Positions 48,601 to 59,300 of a stretch of 64,000 nucleotides of DNA are shown here, piece after piece. Below the pieces are notes generated by a model that was given only the letters and a program-made list of their open reading frames with translations, ran no database searches and was not told where the DNA came from. Every line of letters starts with the position of its first letter. The stretch's first letter is position 1. This stretch comes from Lottia gigantea (Eukaryota; Mollusca; Gastropoda; Lottiidae): NCBI RefSeq assembly GCF_000327385.1, contig NW_008707797.1, positions 3,102,028 through 3,166,027 of the forward strand. Reading direction: 5' to 3'. The translations under genes and the position numbers were made by a program.

Positions 48601-51600
48601 ACATATATTCAATATCAACACAATAAGTTTAGTTACTAGAATCAAATTTACATTCTGTAAGTTTATATTTTTTGGGGGATTGAAAGGGGCTAGTTTTTAG
48701 ATTTACTAGTAAATAAAGGATTTCCATTCAATTTCCTATTTAAGTTATCAGAAAAGGTTTGAAGCTATTACAGGTGTGTCTCAGCTATAACTTGAATGAA
48801 TTGTGAATAAATACTTTATCCCAGTTCAAAGACAGGCGGGTATTTGTTAATATTGTAAAGTTTCAAAAACTCAACTGTTATGGTATGTAAAAAAACATGA
48901 CACTATGTTTGGACTGTAAATATGATTAAATATATGGCACCTCCATTTTATTGATACAAAAACATCAGGAGTAAAATCTGTCATGGCTGGCAAACAGGTC
49001 AACATCCCTTTCTAAAAGACAATAACCATGCAGCCAAGCACATGAATTATAAATGCTAACAGTCCAAGCAGAAAGCCAGACTTCATTAAAATCAGAATGT
49101 TATTGAGAAGTAAAGTATATTAAAGATTCTAGCTCATTCAACACATAGAGACAGAGCAGGAAATTTGAAATTAAGTTCTTATATATGAAGTTTTATGAGG
49201 TATAAAGGTTTCTTGGGAGAAAACAGTATTAAAGAGTACTGAAAGATCTACATCTAACATCAATAAGCTTACTTTCATCTGGCCATTAAAATAATGAGAA
49301 AAGATGACTTGCTTAAGGTCATGAGACATTTACCTCATAACTTAAATTTGACAAGTTAACGTGCGCTTTCAGTTAACTGGTATCGCAAAGTACATGGACA
49401 ATGTTTTCAAGTTGGAATTCATCATTGGGATGATCTAACTTTAGACAATGAAAATTGTTCTTCTAAAGTCATCTTACTACTACAAAAGTGTATCTCATAT
49501 TACAAAGCAAACTGGTATGAGCGAAGTTGTCTATCAAAACACTTATAAAGGTACTGGCCAAGGTAACAAAAATATCTTTAGCTGGAAGCGGACGTTAACT
49601 TGTCATTAACCAACCAAATGTCACAAATACAGATCTGTTTCTACTTTTGATATAAGACCATTAAGACATCAAACAGATATCTCGTACCAGTACAGTTTTA
49701 GTGCTCTGATGTAAGCAAGGCTTTGATTTAATCATACAGACATTATTGATCCATCAAATTTTTATTGTTCTCAGACAACATGATGTCATAAATGAACTGG
49801 AAGAACTGAAATCCATCACCTTCAATCAAGCAAAGTGAATTATACTTTGTACAGTCTATATCATTATTTATGGAGATTTTAAAGAGATTGTAAAGAGGTT
49901 TTTTAGACTTTTGATGTGTATATTGGTGAAGCTGATGGCATTGATTTGCACCATTCTGATTTTCAGTTGTTTTATGACTTCCCATAACAAAAGATGATAA
50001 TAACATCAAAGTACTCTATACAGATATTTATATCATAGAATACAGTGTAATTTGAAGTCATACTGACTGATAATTAAAATGGTGCAAGTCTATGCTATGA
50101 TTGTCCTCAATATTCATAAAAATTTTAAAAAACAACTTTTATTATTATGATAATATTCTAGATTTTTTTTAACAATGAATTTCCATCTTAACATAACAGC
50201 CTTAACATTAAACACTGCTTTAACCCTGTGCCAGTACCTACCACCTTCTTAGGTGCTAAGACAACTTCTAGAACCTGGGTGTGACGTAGACACACAACCT
50301 ACAAACACAGAGTTATCACTCATTACATCAACTGTCACAGGCAGTCACACGTTCTAAATATAAAATCTGACAAAATACAAACCTAATTTAATAAATTACT
50401 AGTTGACAATGACAGGATTGTGATGAAAACATCTTGTTAAACATCTTTTTGATCTATGTCAGCCTAACACGAGTTTAATATAGATGTCAATGTCCTTCAG
50501 TACATTTTATATCATCAATCTATCTATAGAGACTTAAAAATCAATTTCTTTAATGTGTTAAAACATGAGAAAAATGTCTTTCGTAATCAATAGACAACAT
50601 CTTACACTAGCCAGTGCTTCTATAGGAGATCATCTTTTTTAACACCTATAACTAGCTAGTATTTGGGTACCACTGGTAGTCTTAATTTTACTCCTTTAAT
50701 ATTATTCTGGAGATATTTTGGCCTGGGTTGAGTCAAGAATATTGACTCTGTGACCATCCAAAGTCGTGAGTTCAAGACAAACTGTGTAGCCATGTTATAT
50801 CAATTAAGTCTGTACTGAATCAAGAATCTACTACATCCCCTGCTGTCCCTTAATACTTAAGTAACTAGCCCACACATGGTATTACTTTGCAGGTGACAAG
50901 AGAGCGATATACGATCCAATAGTCAGATTCATATATATACATAAGCTGACATCTTTCAGATGTGCCTTAATTACTTAAAGATTGTGACATTTTAATTTAA
51001 TAGAAACTCATCAATCATAACCTGGCTAGAAAACTGCAAATAGATGACATAAGTGTCCCTTATAAAAGGATCATTGCTTGATAAAGACGGAAGCATCATC
51101 ATCTCAAGTTATTTATTAAAGTAATTGTTATCTATATAATTGTGTCCAGTTATCATACCCCAGTTATTCAATGCCACTTAACTTTCCCTTATACTTATAT
51201 AACTTCAGTGCAAGAATTAAAGAATCAATTTTTTTTAATAATATACTATTATAATCTCATTGTTTTTTAGAATACAAGTACGAATTTCCACTTTAACATA
51301 TTAACCTTAACATTTTAAATTCATGAACATTGCTTTAACCCTGTGCCAGTGCATTCTGTTGGATAGTAACTTGTTAATTTCAACCAACTTGATCACTAAT
51401 ACAAAGGGTGAAAAAACCTTTTTAATCCTTTAACAAATAACCCTATAAAACTACATAATATATTTTTCACACATCCATTAAAATAAAGATTCATTACCAA
51501 CAATGTCAATGTTGTTGTCTTTAATTTTGAACAAGAGCCTTGGGGTGTTCAATTCTAAGATTTTTTGTAATGGTTTTAACAACTAATGTTGTAATGGTTG

Positions 51601-54528
51601 ATTGATGTTTTGCTGTTTTTAGTTTCTTTTGTATTATATGTTGTGTTCCTTTGAAGGGCGAAATTGTAAAAAGGTCAGGCCTAATTTTCACCCTAATAAA
51701 GATTTTATTACTATTATTATTATTACGTAACTGTCATGGACACTAGTGCAACATTTTCATTAAGGGGGTGTTCAAAGCAAAGAGATTATGATGAAATTTG
51801 TAATAGATTTTAAAGTAATAATTTACAAGTATTGTAATTTCATTGACACTTGTGCAAAGGTGTGTTCAAAGATATTTTCAAAACCAAATTCCTAATAGAT
51901 TTAGCAACAATGGAATAACCATGTTGACACTTGTTTGTGCAAAGATTTGTGAAGGGACTTTCAAGAGATTTTTGAGAAGAAATTCCTAATGGTTTTAACA
52001 CCAATTGTTGTAATTGTAATTGCCACTAATGCAAAATGTTCATTAAGGTGTGTTTAAGAGATTTTCTAAGTATTTTGACAACTGTTTTAGTTGATGAATC
52101 ATGTAAAGTGTAGGTGTATATCAGGTATATTTATGTTATCTTTGAAGATTAAGTGACTTTGTAACAAATATCTAATCTTGTGCTATGTTTGTTTAAAACA
52201 TCCACAATTAACCTTTAGTCTTCTGCCCATTAACTAATGTGATGTAATGACAACAGCATTAGTGTGCCTGAAGTCTAACAAGTCAAAAAGTCGTAATTAA
52301 AATGGAGTTAATGGTTAAGGGCTACTGAAATAAAATAGGGACAACTCCCTACAGTGAGTAATGAGGAAAATTTAAGTGATTACTATGACTACCGGTACTG
52401 ATAATGAGGAAGATTTCACTTGATACAGTGAGTAAGGTAATAAGGAAAATTTTGCTAGGTCAGCAGAATTAAGTTACCCTTTTTGATTTCATTTTTCAAG
52501 GCATTATAAATGCATAAGCCTCTATAGTACACAGGGCTTGACTTTTATTCATTGTCCAATCAAAAAAAACTGCTGTTCCATCATGTCAACCCCCTACTGA
52601 AGGGAGACACATTGAAAAATCTCATAGATTTATGTCTGGACAGAACAAACCCTGATTTCTAAAAAATTTATACCCCACACTGACAAGTCCAAAAGAGACA
52701 AGAATCCAGGCATTTTCTTGACAGGTCTATGTCATGAACAAACCCCGAATCCCAAGCAAGTTAGTCATAAAAAAACATTGTCCTGACAAAAATACAATGT
52801 CCAATGTCAAACACTAAAAGTTACATGAAGGTTAAATCAGCATAATGAATTCAATGTTAAGAACAAATAACCTTCCATAGTGACATAACCTCATCACTTC
52901 AAAAAAATCAAGAAATGACACAATAAGGGCACAGGTCATAAAACTATCAACTAGTAAAACCATAAACAGTAATTTATTACTATCCTTAGCTTCACTAATA
53001 ACAAACTATTGTGATATAATATAAGTTTTTAGGTTGACAGGGGTATGATCTATCTGTAAATGCTTTTTTGACCAACTTTTGAATTCTAACTAGCCTAGTA
53101 CAAGTAGTTTTCAAACAGAATAAATCTGGATTTACATAAAAACCTGATAAAAATAAACTGTTAAGATCTTAAAAGGATTGTAAAGAATTTTTCTAAAAGT
53201 TTTATGTGTATTGGGACACTGATAGGATCAATTTACACCATTTCAATATTCAATCAGACGTCTGTGGTTCCTGCAATTCCATTAAAACTAAGCGTTTGAT
53301 GACATCACTAACCACGAAATATGCTTGTATTATAGAAGGCCTTTGTGATTAATGACTGATTGAAAATTGGAATGGTGCAAATGAATGGTATCAGTCTCCC
53401 TCATACACATAAAAAAGTTTAGAAAACCTCTTACAATTCTTTTCACTGTGTAAAAAACAACAACAAAACATATATCTTGATACAAGATACTATAGGTGCA
53501 CAAAAGTCTGGGAACTGTTTCGAAAATAAAAAATCTGTAAAGTCCAACAGTTAGATCATAAGAGTGTTGTGAAACGCAAACCAGATCACTTCATTTTACA
53601 ATTTTATACTTCTAGATCAGCTGTTTGCTCAACATCATTAGCATATGACTTTATTTTGTGAATGTCATATTTTTAATTGTCATATTGCGACCCCATATTT
53701 TTTAATGTTTTGTCTACTTAACATGCTTTGACAAGTTAACCAAAAAAAAGCTTAATCATTTTAGCATTTGATAAAAAATTACATCGTTTTTGCTTATATT
53801 TTACAGAATAATCTGCACATTTCTTCAAAGAGAAAAACCTGATTATTTAATCTGAATACCAGTAATGGACTAGGATGGTTCATTTGTCGTCTGCTAGGCA
53901 GTTAGTCATAGAGTGAGTTATGTAGCATTACTTAGTTCTATAGCTTTTGTGTGCAGTTTCCACCGACCGAAGGCATCTAAATAAGCATCAGGCCTCATTT
54001 AAGCCTTAAAGGAAAGCCAGTGCTAAGCACATTCTGCTAGAAAATAGAATAGGGTTTGATTTAAAAAATAATACATACCATATCTATAGCCATTTCTTCA
54101 TGTAATTCTGCTAAAGTTGGTCTTGTTTTCATTCCACCAGTTGCAGATAGAATATTCCGATAATGGTCCATGCATGGCAGAGCTTCATGTGTGTTAATTG
54201 CTAATGTTTTCAAATTACTTGTATCATAAGAATGTGTCAAGGAATCCGTCCCAACTGAAAATGTAACACTTGGAGACTCCGGACTTTGATTTCCACCATC
54301 ATAATCCTCAGTCGATTTATTGCCATTTATATTCTGTTCACTGTTTTTCTCATTTTTATCTTTGATATTTTCCGCGAATTCTACTCTCGCAACACGAAAT
54401 CTGGAACTGCTTTTCTTCATTTCGTCGCCCGTCTCCTCCGATTCGTCAGGGGTGACTGCTGGCGAAAGCCGATCTTCATTCGGTTTTAATGGCACTACCA
54501 ATTCCATGTTTTCCTGTGTGTGCGCCAT
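33027..54528 (-). CDS. SLC12A2: Na-K-2Cl cotransporter (NKCC-type SLC12), complete, 24 exons
   Basis: Exons: 54528-54079, 44118-43978, 43433-43262, 42828-42689, 42367-42257, 41805-41694, 41342-41215, 41027-40767, 40558-40451, 40108-39985, 39551-39450, 39073-38918, 38608-38509, 38287-38176, 37566-37432, 36998-36892, 36470-36355, 36189-36160, 35047-34847, 34621-34507, 34155-34072, 33802-33685, 33516-33449, 33162-33027. All phases agree, giving 1108 residues (1098 without the 30-nt exon). The electroneutral carrier brings Na, K and Cl across the plasma membrane. The N-terminus has an SPAK/OSR1 docking motif RFRV (43-46) and the regulatory threonine region (Thr108, Thr113 before ALPCMDHYR). Twelve membrane helices start at [14 protein letters not shown]. 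Tyr288 (AMYVVGFAE) is the K-site tyrosine of NKCCs, and Ser527/528 ([10 protein letters not shown]) belong to the Na site. The exon 8 loop has NLT, NGS and NCT glycosylation sites. The C-terminal domain ends [18 protein letters not shown], near-identical to vertebrate NKCC1. The ATG has A at -3. It is NKCC rather than NCC or KCC; orthology to SLC12A1 versus SLC12A2 is not resolved. Confidence 0.96.
35925..36072. repeat. 31-32 bp tandem repeat in an SLC12 intron
   Basis: 'AATGAACTGCAGAAATGACT' plus 'AAGTGAAATGAA' recurs about four times, immediately downstream (on the gene strand) of the 30-nt mini-exon. Confidence 0.85.
36160..36189 (-). other. SLC12A2: 30-nt mini-exon of the SLC12 gene, probable cassette
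   Basis: On the minus strand the acceptor TTTGTTTCCTAAG precedes 30 nt followed by GTAAAAC. It is phase 1 to 1, so it adds ten residues ([10 protein letters not shown]) between EDEAD and DSGDD, and its omission also leaves the frame open. It falls in the C-terminal cytoplasmic domain, the same general region as the alternatively used exon 21 of mammalian SLC12A2. Use is predicted, not proven. Confidence 0.6.
37195..37380. repeat. Family A element with an internal hairpin, SLC12 intron
   Basis: 'TTCACCATTCCAATCTTCAG' and 'TCAGACGTCTGT' match the element at 53171-53443. Inside it, GACGTCACTATCGAAAAAG and its near-perfect mirror CTTTTTCGATGGTGACGTC form a hairpin with a loop of about 20 bases. 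Confidence 0.75.
38309..38370 (-). repeat. Family D SINE-like 3' end in an SLC12 intron
   Basis: The reverse strand ends 'GTAAAACTTCATTTCATTTA'. It lies just upstream, on the gene strand, of the exon beginning at 38287. Confidence 0.6.
39564..39639. repeat. (AAT)n microsatellite next to an SLC12 splice acceptor
   Basis: About 25 perfect trinucleotide units. On the gene (minus) strand this is a (TTA)n tract ending 12 bases before the acceptor that opens exon 11 at 39551, so it occupies the polypyrimidine and branch-point zone. Confidence 0.95.
41415..41525 (+). repeat. Family D SINE-like copy in an SLC12 intron
   Basis: 'CCATGGCAAATGTTCACTCA' and 'TGTATGGCATTGCATCTTAA' lead into 'GGTAAACTCCATTTCATTTC'. 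It matches the other family D copies. Confidence 0.6.
45145..45265 (+). repeat. Family D SINE-like copy
   Basis: 'CGTCTTCATTAGCCTACATG', 'GTACAGAAAAGTAGGACGTA' and 'AAACTCCATGCATTTCATTT' make this one of the best-preserved copies, ending in several TTTCA units. Confidence 0.65.
46735..46990. repeat. Family A element, degraded
   Basis: It starts TTAAAGGAATTGTAAGTAG, contains 'GACACCATTCCAATTTTATC' and the middle 'GCAATGGTGATGTCATAAAA', then right-arm text 'CAGAAAATTGGTGCAAAAAG'. Confidence 0.75.
49871..50146. repeat. Family A element, both arms present
   Basis: The left arm runs 'TTAAAGAGATTGTAAAGAGG' to 'TTTGCACCATTCTGATTTTC'. The right arm holds the reverse-complement text 'AAAATGGTGCAAGTCTATGC'. 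The short open frame across the left arm is repeat-derived. Confidence 0.75.
50242..50298 (-). other. Possible extra exon (57 nt) in SLC12 intron 1
   Basis: On the minus strand an acceptor (GTTTGTAG) precedes 57 nt followed by GTAGGT. It is open in phase 0 ([19 protein letters not shown]), which fits between exon 1 (phase 0) and exon 2 (phase 0). It is noticeably richer in G and C than the surrounding intron, like the true exons. A second donor three bases earlier (AAG|GTGGTA) would shorten it by one codon. I know of no homologous segment in other NKCCs, so it may be chance. Confidence 0.3.
51500..51725 (+). mobile_element. LINE- or SINE-like 3' end with (ATT)n tail
   Basis: 'CACCCTAATAAAGATTTTAT' followed by TACTATTATTATTATTAC resembles the 3' end of a 5'-truncated non-LTR element ending in a simple ATT repeat. 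There is no reverse-transcriptase open frame. The family cannot be named from the tail alone. Confidence 0.4.
53171..53443. repeat. Family A element, best-preserved copy (TTAAAGG-type MITE)
   Basis: It is about 273 bp with inverted arms of roughly 85-90 bp each: AAAAGGATTGTAAAGAATTT at the left, mirrored by TTACAATTCTTTT at the right. The arms also share the matched inner phrases 'TTTACACCATTTCAATATTC' and 'GAAAATTGGAATGGTGCAAA'. There is no coding capacity. Copies end TTAAAGG or CCTTTAA, compatible with insertion at TTAA (inference). Confidence 0.85.
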
Positions 54529-56310
54529 TTTTCTTGTTTCCGGAAGAAACGTTAGGAAGGAAGCCGAAGGTCAACAGCCTCGTTTTCTACAAGAAAAATT
54601 CGTAAAATTTGGTTTTCATTAAATAATATCACCTCATTCTTATATAATTTAGTTGAAAATATAATATTTAACAATGTAAATGACTTACACATTAGCCGGT
54701 GTATAATCGAGCCACGCTGTACTGAATAAAACGTCAACAAGAAACTAACAGTCGACAGCTAACACGTGCTCACTGACTTATTGTTTACAACCATACAGTC
54801 ACGTGACTTCAAACGATGTAATAAGAGGCTTTTTTATTGATTACAATCACACGATGCTATCTCCTCCAAAATATAAAACCTATAGTGTCATCGTTACACA
54901 TATGGAAGTAATTTAGGCGTGTTTGGTTTGGAGTAGTATTAATGAATACGACTACTGTATTTCATTGATTAATGCTTAAACCCCCCGCGAAATATTCCCC
55001 GCACCCTTTGTGTTGTGTTTAAAACACGTAATAGACACTTATTGTGTTATAAATGGTTTATGGCGCAATTTTGGGGACATTGTGATTGATTTTCTTTGTT
55101 TGAAAATGGTCATATTCATGTCACACGGCTAATTGATTTTAAGAGACATTTTAAACTTGAGAACTCTGCTAAAATTATTTAAAATGTGTTATAGCATAAT
55201 ATTCCCTTGTGATTTTGTTATAGGCTTATCTGCTAAAGCAAAACCACAATATGTCTACCAGCTTAACTGTGGTTAAACCTTGCATGGATCTAACCCGGAT
55301 TAACGCCGCAAGCCCTATTCATTTACAGGCCCGTAGCCATACTTGATTGTTCGGAGCGACAATGGTGTTCGGTTGCAGTAATGGAATTGGTCGGTTGTCA
55401 ATTGGTGTTTTTTTTATTCAATAAGGGGTGTGGGGGCTTTGCATTGCCTTTGTACATTTAGAAAGTCCCATGATGTTCCAGCGATTCTAATATTGTTCAA
55501 TAGCTTTTACATACCGTATATTTTAATAACCATCACTCTTATCAAAATTAATGTTGTCATATAATTTGAAAGATTAATATTTCAAAAATAATATGAAAGA
55601 TTAATTTTATTTACTTTACCATTTCCAAATATCATTTATCAAGTGGGGCTGGTGCTTACAGACTCAGTTAGAGATTTATTCTATATTCAAAATTCAAACT
55701 CAGATTAGTATACAGTATATCATCGTGCCAGTATATCAATCACTTTTGAAATCGTAGCCTATCCCCGATTCGTCTTTAATGTAGTAAATGTAGCCCCACC
55801 GTGGTTTAGTAAGGGCGCACCGCCGGAAACCGTCCTCTGTGCAAATATCATTAAGGTATATTTGTAGTGAATGGGTATGAGTATTTTTTAAAATTTGAAT
55901 AAAACAGCTTCAAACCTACTTGAGCAAATCCGTCCAGCCTCAGCCCCACCCCCTTTTTTAGAAATTCTATTGATAAACAATATTCCATGTCCGACAATCT
56001 GTCTGCATTAAAAATAAATACTCACCTCCTTGACTTCTTGAAGGTAGTCTGATCAAGTCTTTTCAAATCTAACCAATTACTGATCTGCCAATAATTTGAT
56101 GCTGGTCAAGAGTAATCCAGTGGTGTGTGTGTCGTATATTTTGTATTTCTTTCGGGTGCCATGCCGAGTATATAGGGGCCCAGTGACGTAACTACGACCC
56201 CACCCCCCAAACCCCTTTGTGTAGATTTGCCTAGATAGACCTTGGCAACCCTTTCCCCCTGTTTCAGATTCAATATATCATTGAGTTTTTAAATACCTTG
56301 TGCTTTTGAC
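54529..56310. other. 5' flank of the SLC12 gene, no further gene
   Basis: The SLC12 promoter should lie just above 54528; no TATA box is obvious. Bases 55320-55450 share 'GCAGTAATGGAATTGGT' and following text with 4069-4110, another copy of a dispersed element whose left end reads CAGGCCCGTAGCCA. Confidence 0.5.
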
Positions 56311-56314
56311 CCTT

Positions 56315-56366
56315 CCCCCCCCCCCCACCCCTTACATGTTAAAGGGAGGGTGGGGGGGGGGGGGGG
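56315..56366. other. Poly-C / poly-G hairpin-forming tract
   Basis: A run of 12 C, then A and four C, is followed 20 bases later by GGGAGGG, T and 15 G. The two halves can pair as a long hairpin, and the G run could form a quadruplex. Confidence 0.9.
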
Positions 56367-59300
56367 ATTCAATGATTGGAAACGAACTGAAACAGAGCAA
56401 AGAGTAATCCAATGTGACAAGGATACTGTACATTTTTTTCTTTGTGAAACTTGCTTTATGGTGTATACTGCTTGTATATTGATGAGATGAGTTTGTCTAG
56501 TTTCTGTGAGGAGAGGGGCACAGAACCGGAGACTGGCCACGCCCTTTTCACCCACTTTCAATTTTCTTCTCATTTTAAGCAGGGAAAGAAAGCCTATGGA
56601 CCCGCCTTGACAATGTTATGGCCGCTACTCCCCTCATCTACCGATTCATAGAAACGCCACTGTTTATGTAGCCCACTGGTGTTTTTCTTTGGATGTTAAT
56701 GAGACACAAAACGGGATTTCTGGCCCATATATATATATAATATATAGTATGGTATCTGAGATAGTGACGTCTTAAACAGGTCGAGTTTTCTGGGATCACC
56801 GGAATTATCATCCTCAGCTCTGAAAGGCCGTGGGCCGTTGCAATGAAACCATCGCCCAACTCTTTAGGTAGCGTTCTGTACGAATCCCGTCACTAGTTTG
56901 AATCTGCCGACAGTCTATCTCTCGACCAATTAGGTTAATCGAAACAAAATATTGGGAGAATTGCAGTAAAAAGGACAGAAAACGTCTATGGTATCGCTTT
57001 AAAAGGGGTGTATTTCTAATGAAATGAATGTGATGTGATCTTGTTATACAATCCTGTGATTGTTAGTATTGATGAACATGTAAAATAATAATCATTGAGT
57101 CAGCTTGATTTAATTACCACCTTTAACTACTCAGACAATAGGAAATCTATAATCAAGGATACGATATCCGATAAATGTTACGTCTACTGAACAGAGAAAT
57201 TGCCAAAAGCCACTTGCTAGATCAAATACGTTTCTGTAAATAGCGAAGAAGGCAAATAGAAATATGTGAAAGGATAAAATTAGACTGATCAACGAATGAA
57301 TAGTAGATGAATCCAGTTTATATAATCCATACAAAACCGTATTTTTTTGTCCTTTTTTGGCACTAAAATTATTGGACTTTCCCATGGAATTACGATGTCA
57401 AAAATTCTTCAATTGATCAAAGTTGATAGAGGTAACGAAGAGGAGGGATTGAGTATGAGTTGTGCCCCTCAACAACTAATAGGGTGTTTCAGAGCCCTAG
57501 TGGACTATGATAAATTGGTCATGCCAATCAATGCCCTTGCCCACTGGCATTGCCTTGTACCTTTGGATATTTCATAGGCATACTGATGAATTTTCTACAT
57601 AAGAATAAAACACGATTAGCTTTTAAGTATTTTATATATTTTTCTACAACATAAAACATACAGGTAATTCACATGTTGCAATCATTGTCTGTAGAAAACC
57701 AAATATTGGTAAATAAATTCATTAATATTTCATTTCATACATAATCGTAAATCTGAAGGAAATACCAATTTCTTTTGATCACAGGTTACATACAATTTGG
57801 AACCAGAAAGTGTCATATAATTGTTGAATGTAGACTGTAGGCTATGAGAATCCAATGATCAAAAGAAATTGAAATATCTTGATGTCGTAAGGGGACACAC
57901 CACTACCAGTCCGATATATTTAGACACAAGCATGGTATGACGGTATGAGAGTAGCAGTTGATTCATCTCATGTGATAACTTCAGTAGCGGCGCCACTTAA
58001 TTTCTAATAAATTTAAAAATATGCTTTTTTTCCTTTAAATATTTATCAGAATGCACCAAATCAATGTTACTTTTCAAAACTTTCCAAGGGAGAACTCTCT
58101 CAGACGCTGTATCGGAAGCTTCGGTTTATGGCGATTCCACAGAACTATGGATTTCAAATTCAGCCTCGACAGAATATGTCCACCCATTGTGTGTTTTCCC
58201 TGTTACTTGTTTAAATATCCATCTGACAACTGCAAAAATTGACTGCAGCTCACAAATTACAAATTTGACTCGTACATGACTATGACTAGGTTGATAATAA
58301 TAATTAAAGAAGTAAAGGCCAAACCATGTTTCAAGCTGCCTAGATCAAATATTACATAATAAAAATGCACACAAAAATCAAAGAAACAACATACCAAAAA
58401 CATGATGAATTGTTCATTTCATTTCATACAAGTTTCATCATTGATATCTTTCTTATTATCTGACTTCAATCAGACAAATTAATACCTAAATATTGAAAAC
58501 ATAACAAGTTTTTTGAATATACAGTCTCCAGAGTATCCTGTAACAAGATTTTGGGGTTTTTTAAAACTCAGACCAAAGTTCTTCTAACCCAAAAGCACGT
58601 GTACGTTTAAAAGTCCATTTTTGAATACTTGAATTTACATAGAGCACATTTTTACAGTTTTAAATACTTTGATATCATGTTTGAATACTAACCGGGATAC
58701 ACCATTGAAACACCATTTTGTTTGTGATAATCTCCACAATGACAAATTGACAAATCAGTATCAGTTGACTTCTAGTAGAATAATTGACTCTAATAAGGTT
58801 AAGAAAACAAGAAATTGCATAAAAAACCATTCCATGAAACTCATCATTTATAACTTTTTTATAAAAGAAATTCAACCTTTCAATGTACAAAATACCAAAT
58901 AAATCAAGTAAAATCAGCTTCATTCATTCTTCAGTTGAAATCAGGACACAACATATAAACAATTACAGTTAAAAGCATGATAGATACAGATACTAGCGAT
59001 AACTCAATTCTTTTTGTACCTGACAAGTACCTGACAATATAGAATGTTTGCATTAAAATCTGTCTTTTTTGTTGACTCGAATATACCTTTCTAATTCAGA
59101 GATATATACCGATTTTTAAATGGGAATTAGTTAGAATTTTGAAATGGATTTAAAGGTACCTTTTAAATCAGAGTAATTTTTTTCTCTTATAAATTATTGA
59201 AATGTTTGACATATATTTTTCTACCCTTACAATCCTTTTGATCCTTTTGATCAGGAATCTTTGTCAGAAGTAGGGTGCTAATCTTAACTTGAGGCACAGC

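Larger units (their letters stand above)
44119..54078. other. 10-kb first intron of the SLC12 gene
   Basis: It is AT-rich with many element copies: family D at 45145-45265, family A at 46735-46990, 49871-50146 and 53171-53443, a LINE-like 3' end at 51500-51725, and SINE-like text at 53855-53930. One possible extra exon is listed separately at 50242-50298. No other gene is seen on either strand. Its length, compared with a few hundred bases for the other introns, suggests it may host regulatory elements (inference). Confidence 0.6.

Noticed and set aside
54286-54622. Two plus-strand frames at the NKCC start
   Set aside because: They are antisense to exon 1, whose minus-strand protein has the SPAK motif and threonine switch.
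58669-58923. Overlapping open frames on both strands near 58.7-58.9 kb
   Set aside because: AT-rich with no splice signals, no recognisable domains and codon content like the intergenic background.
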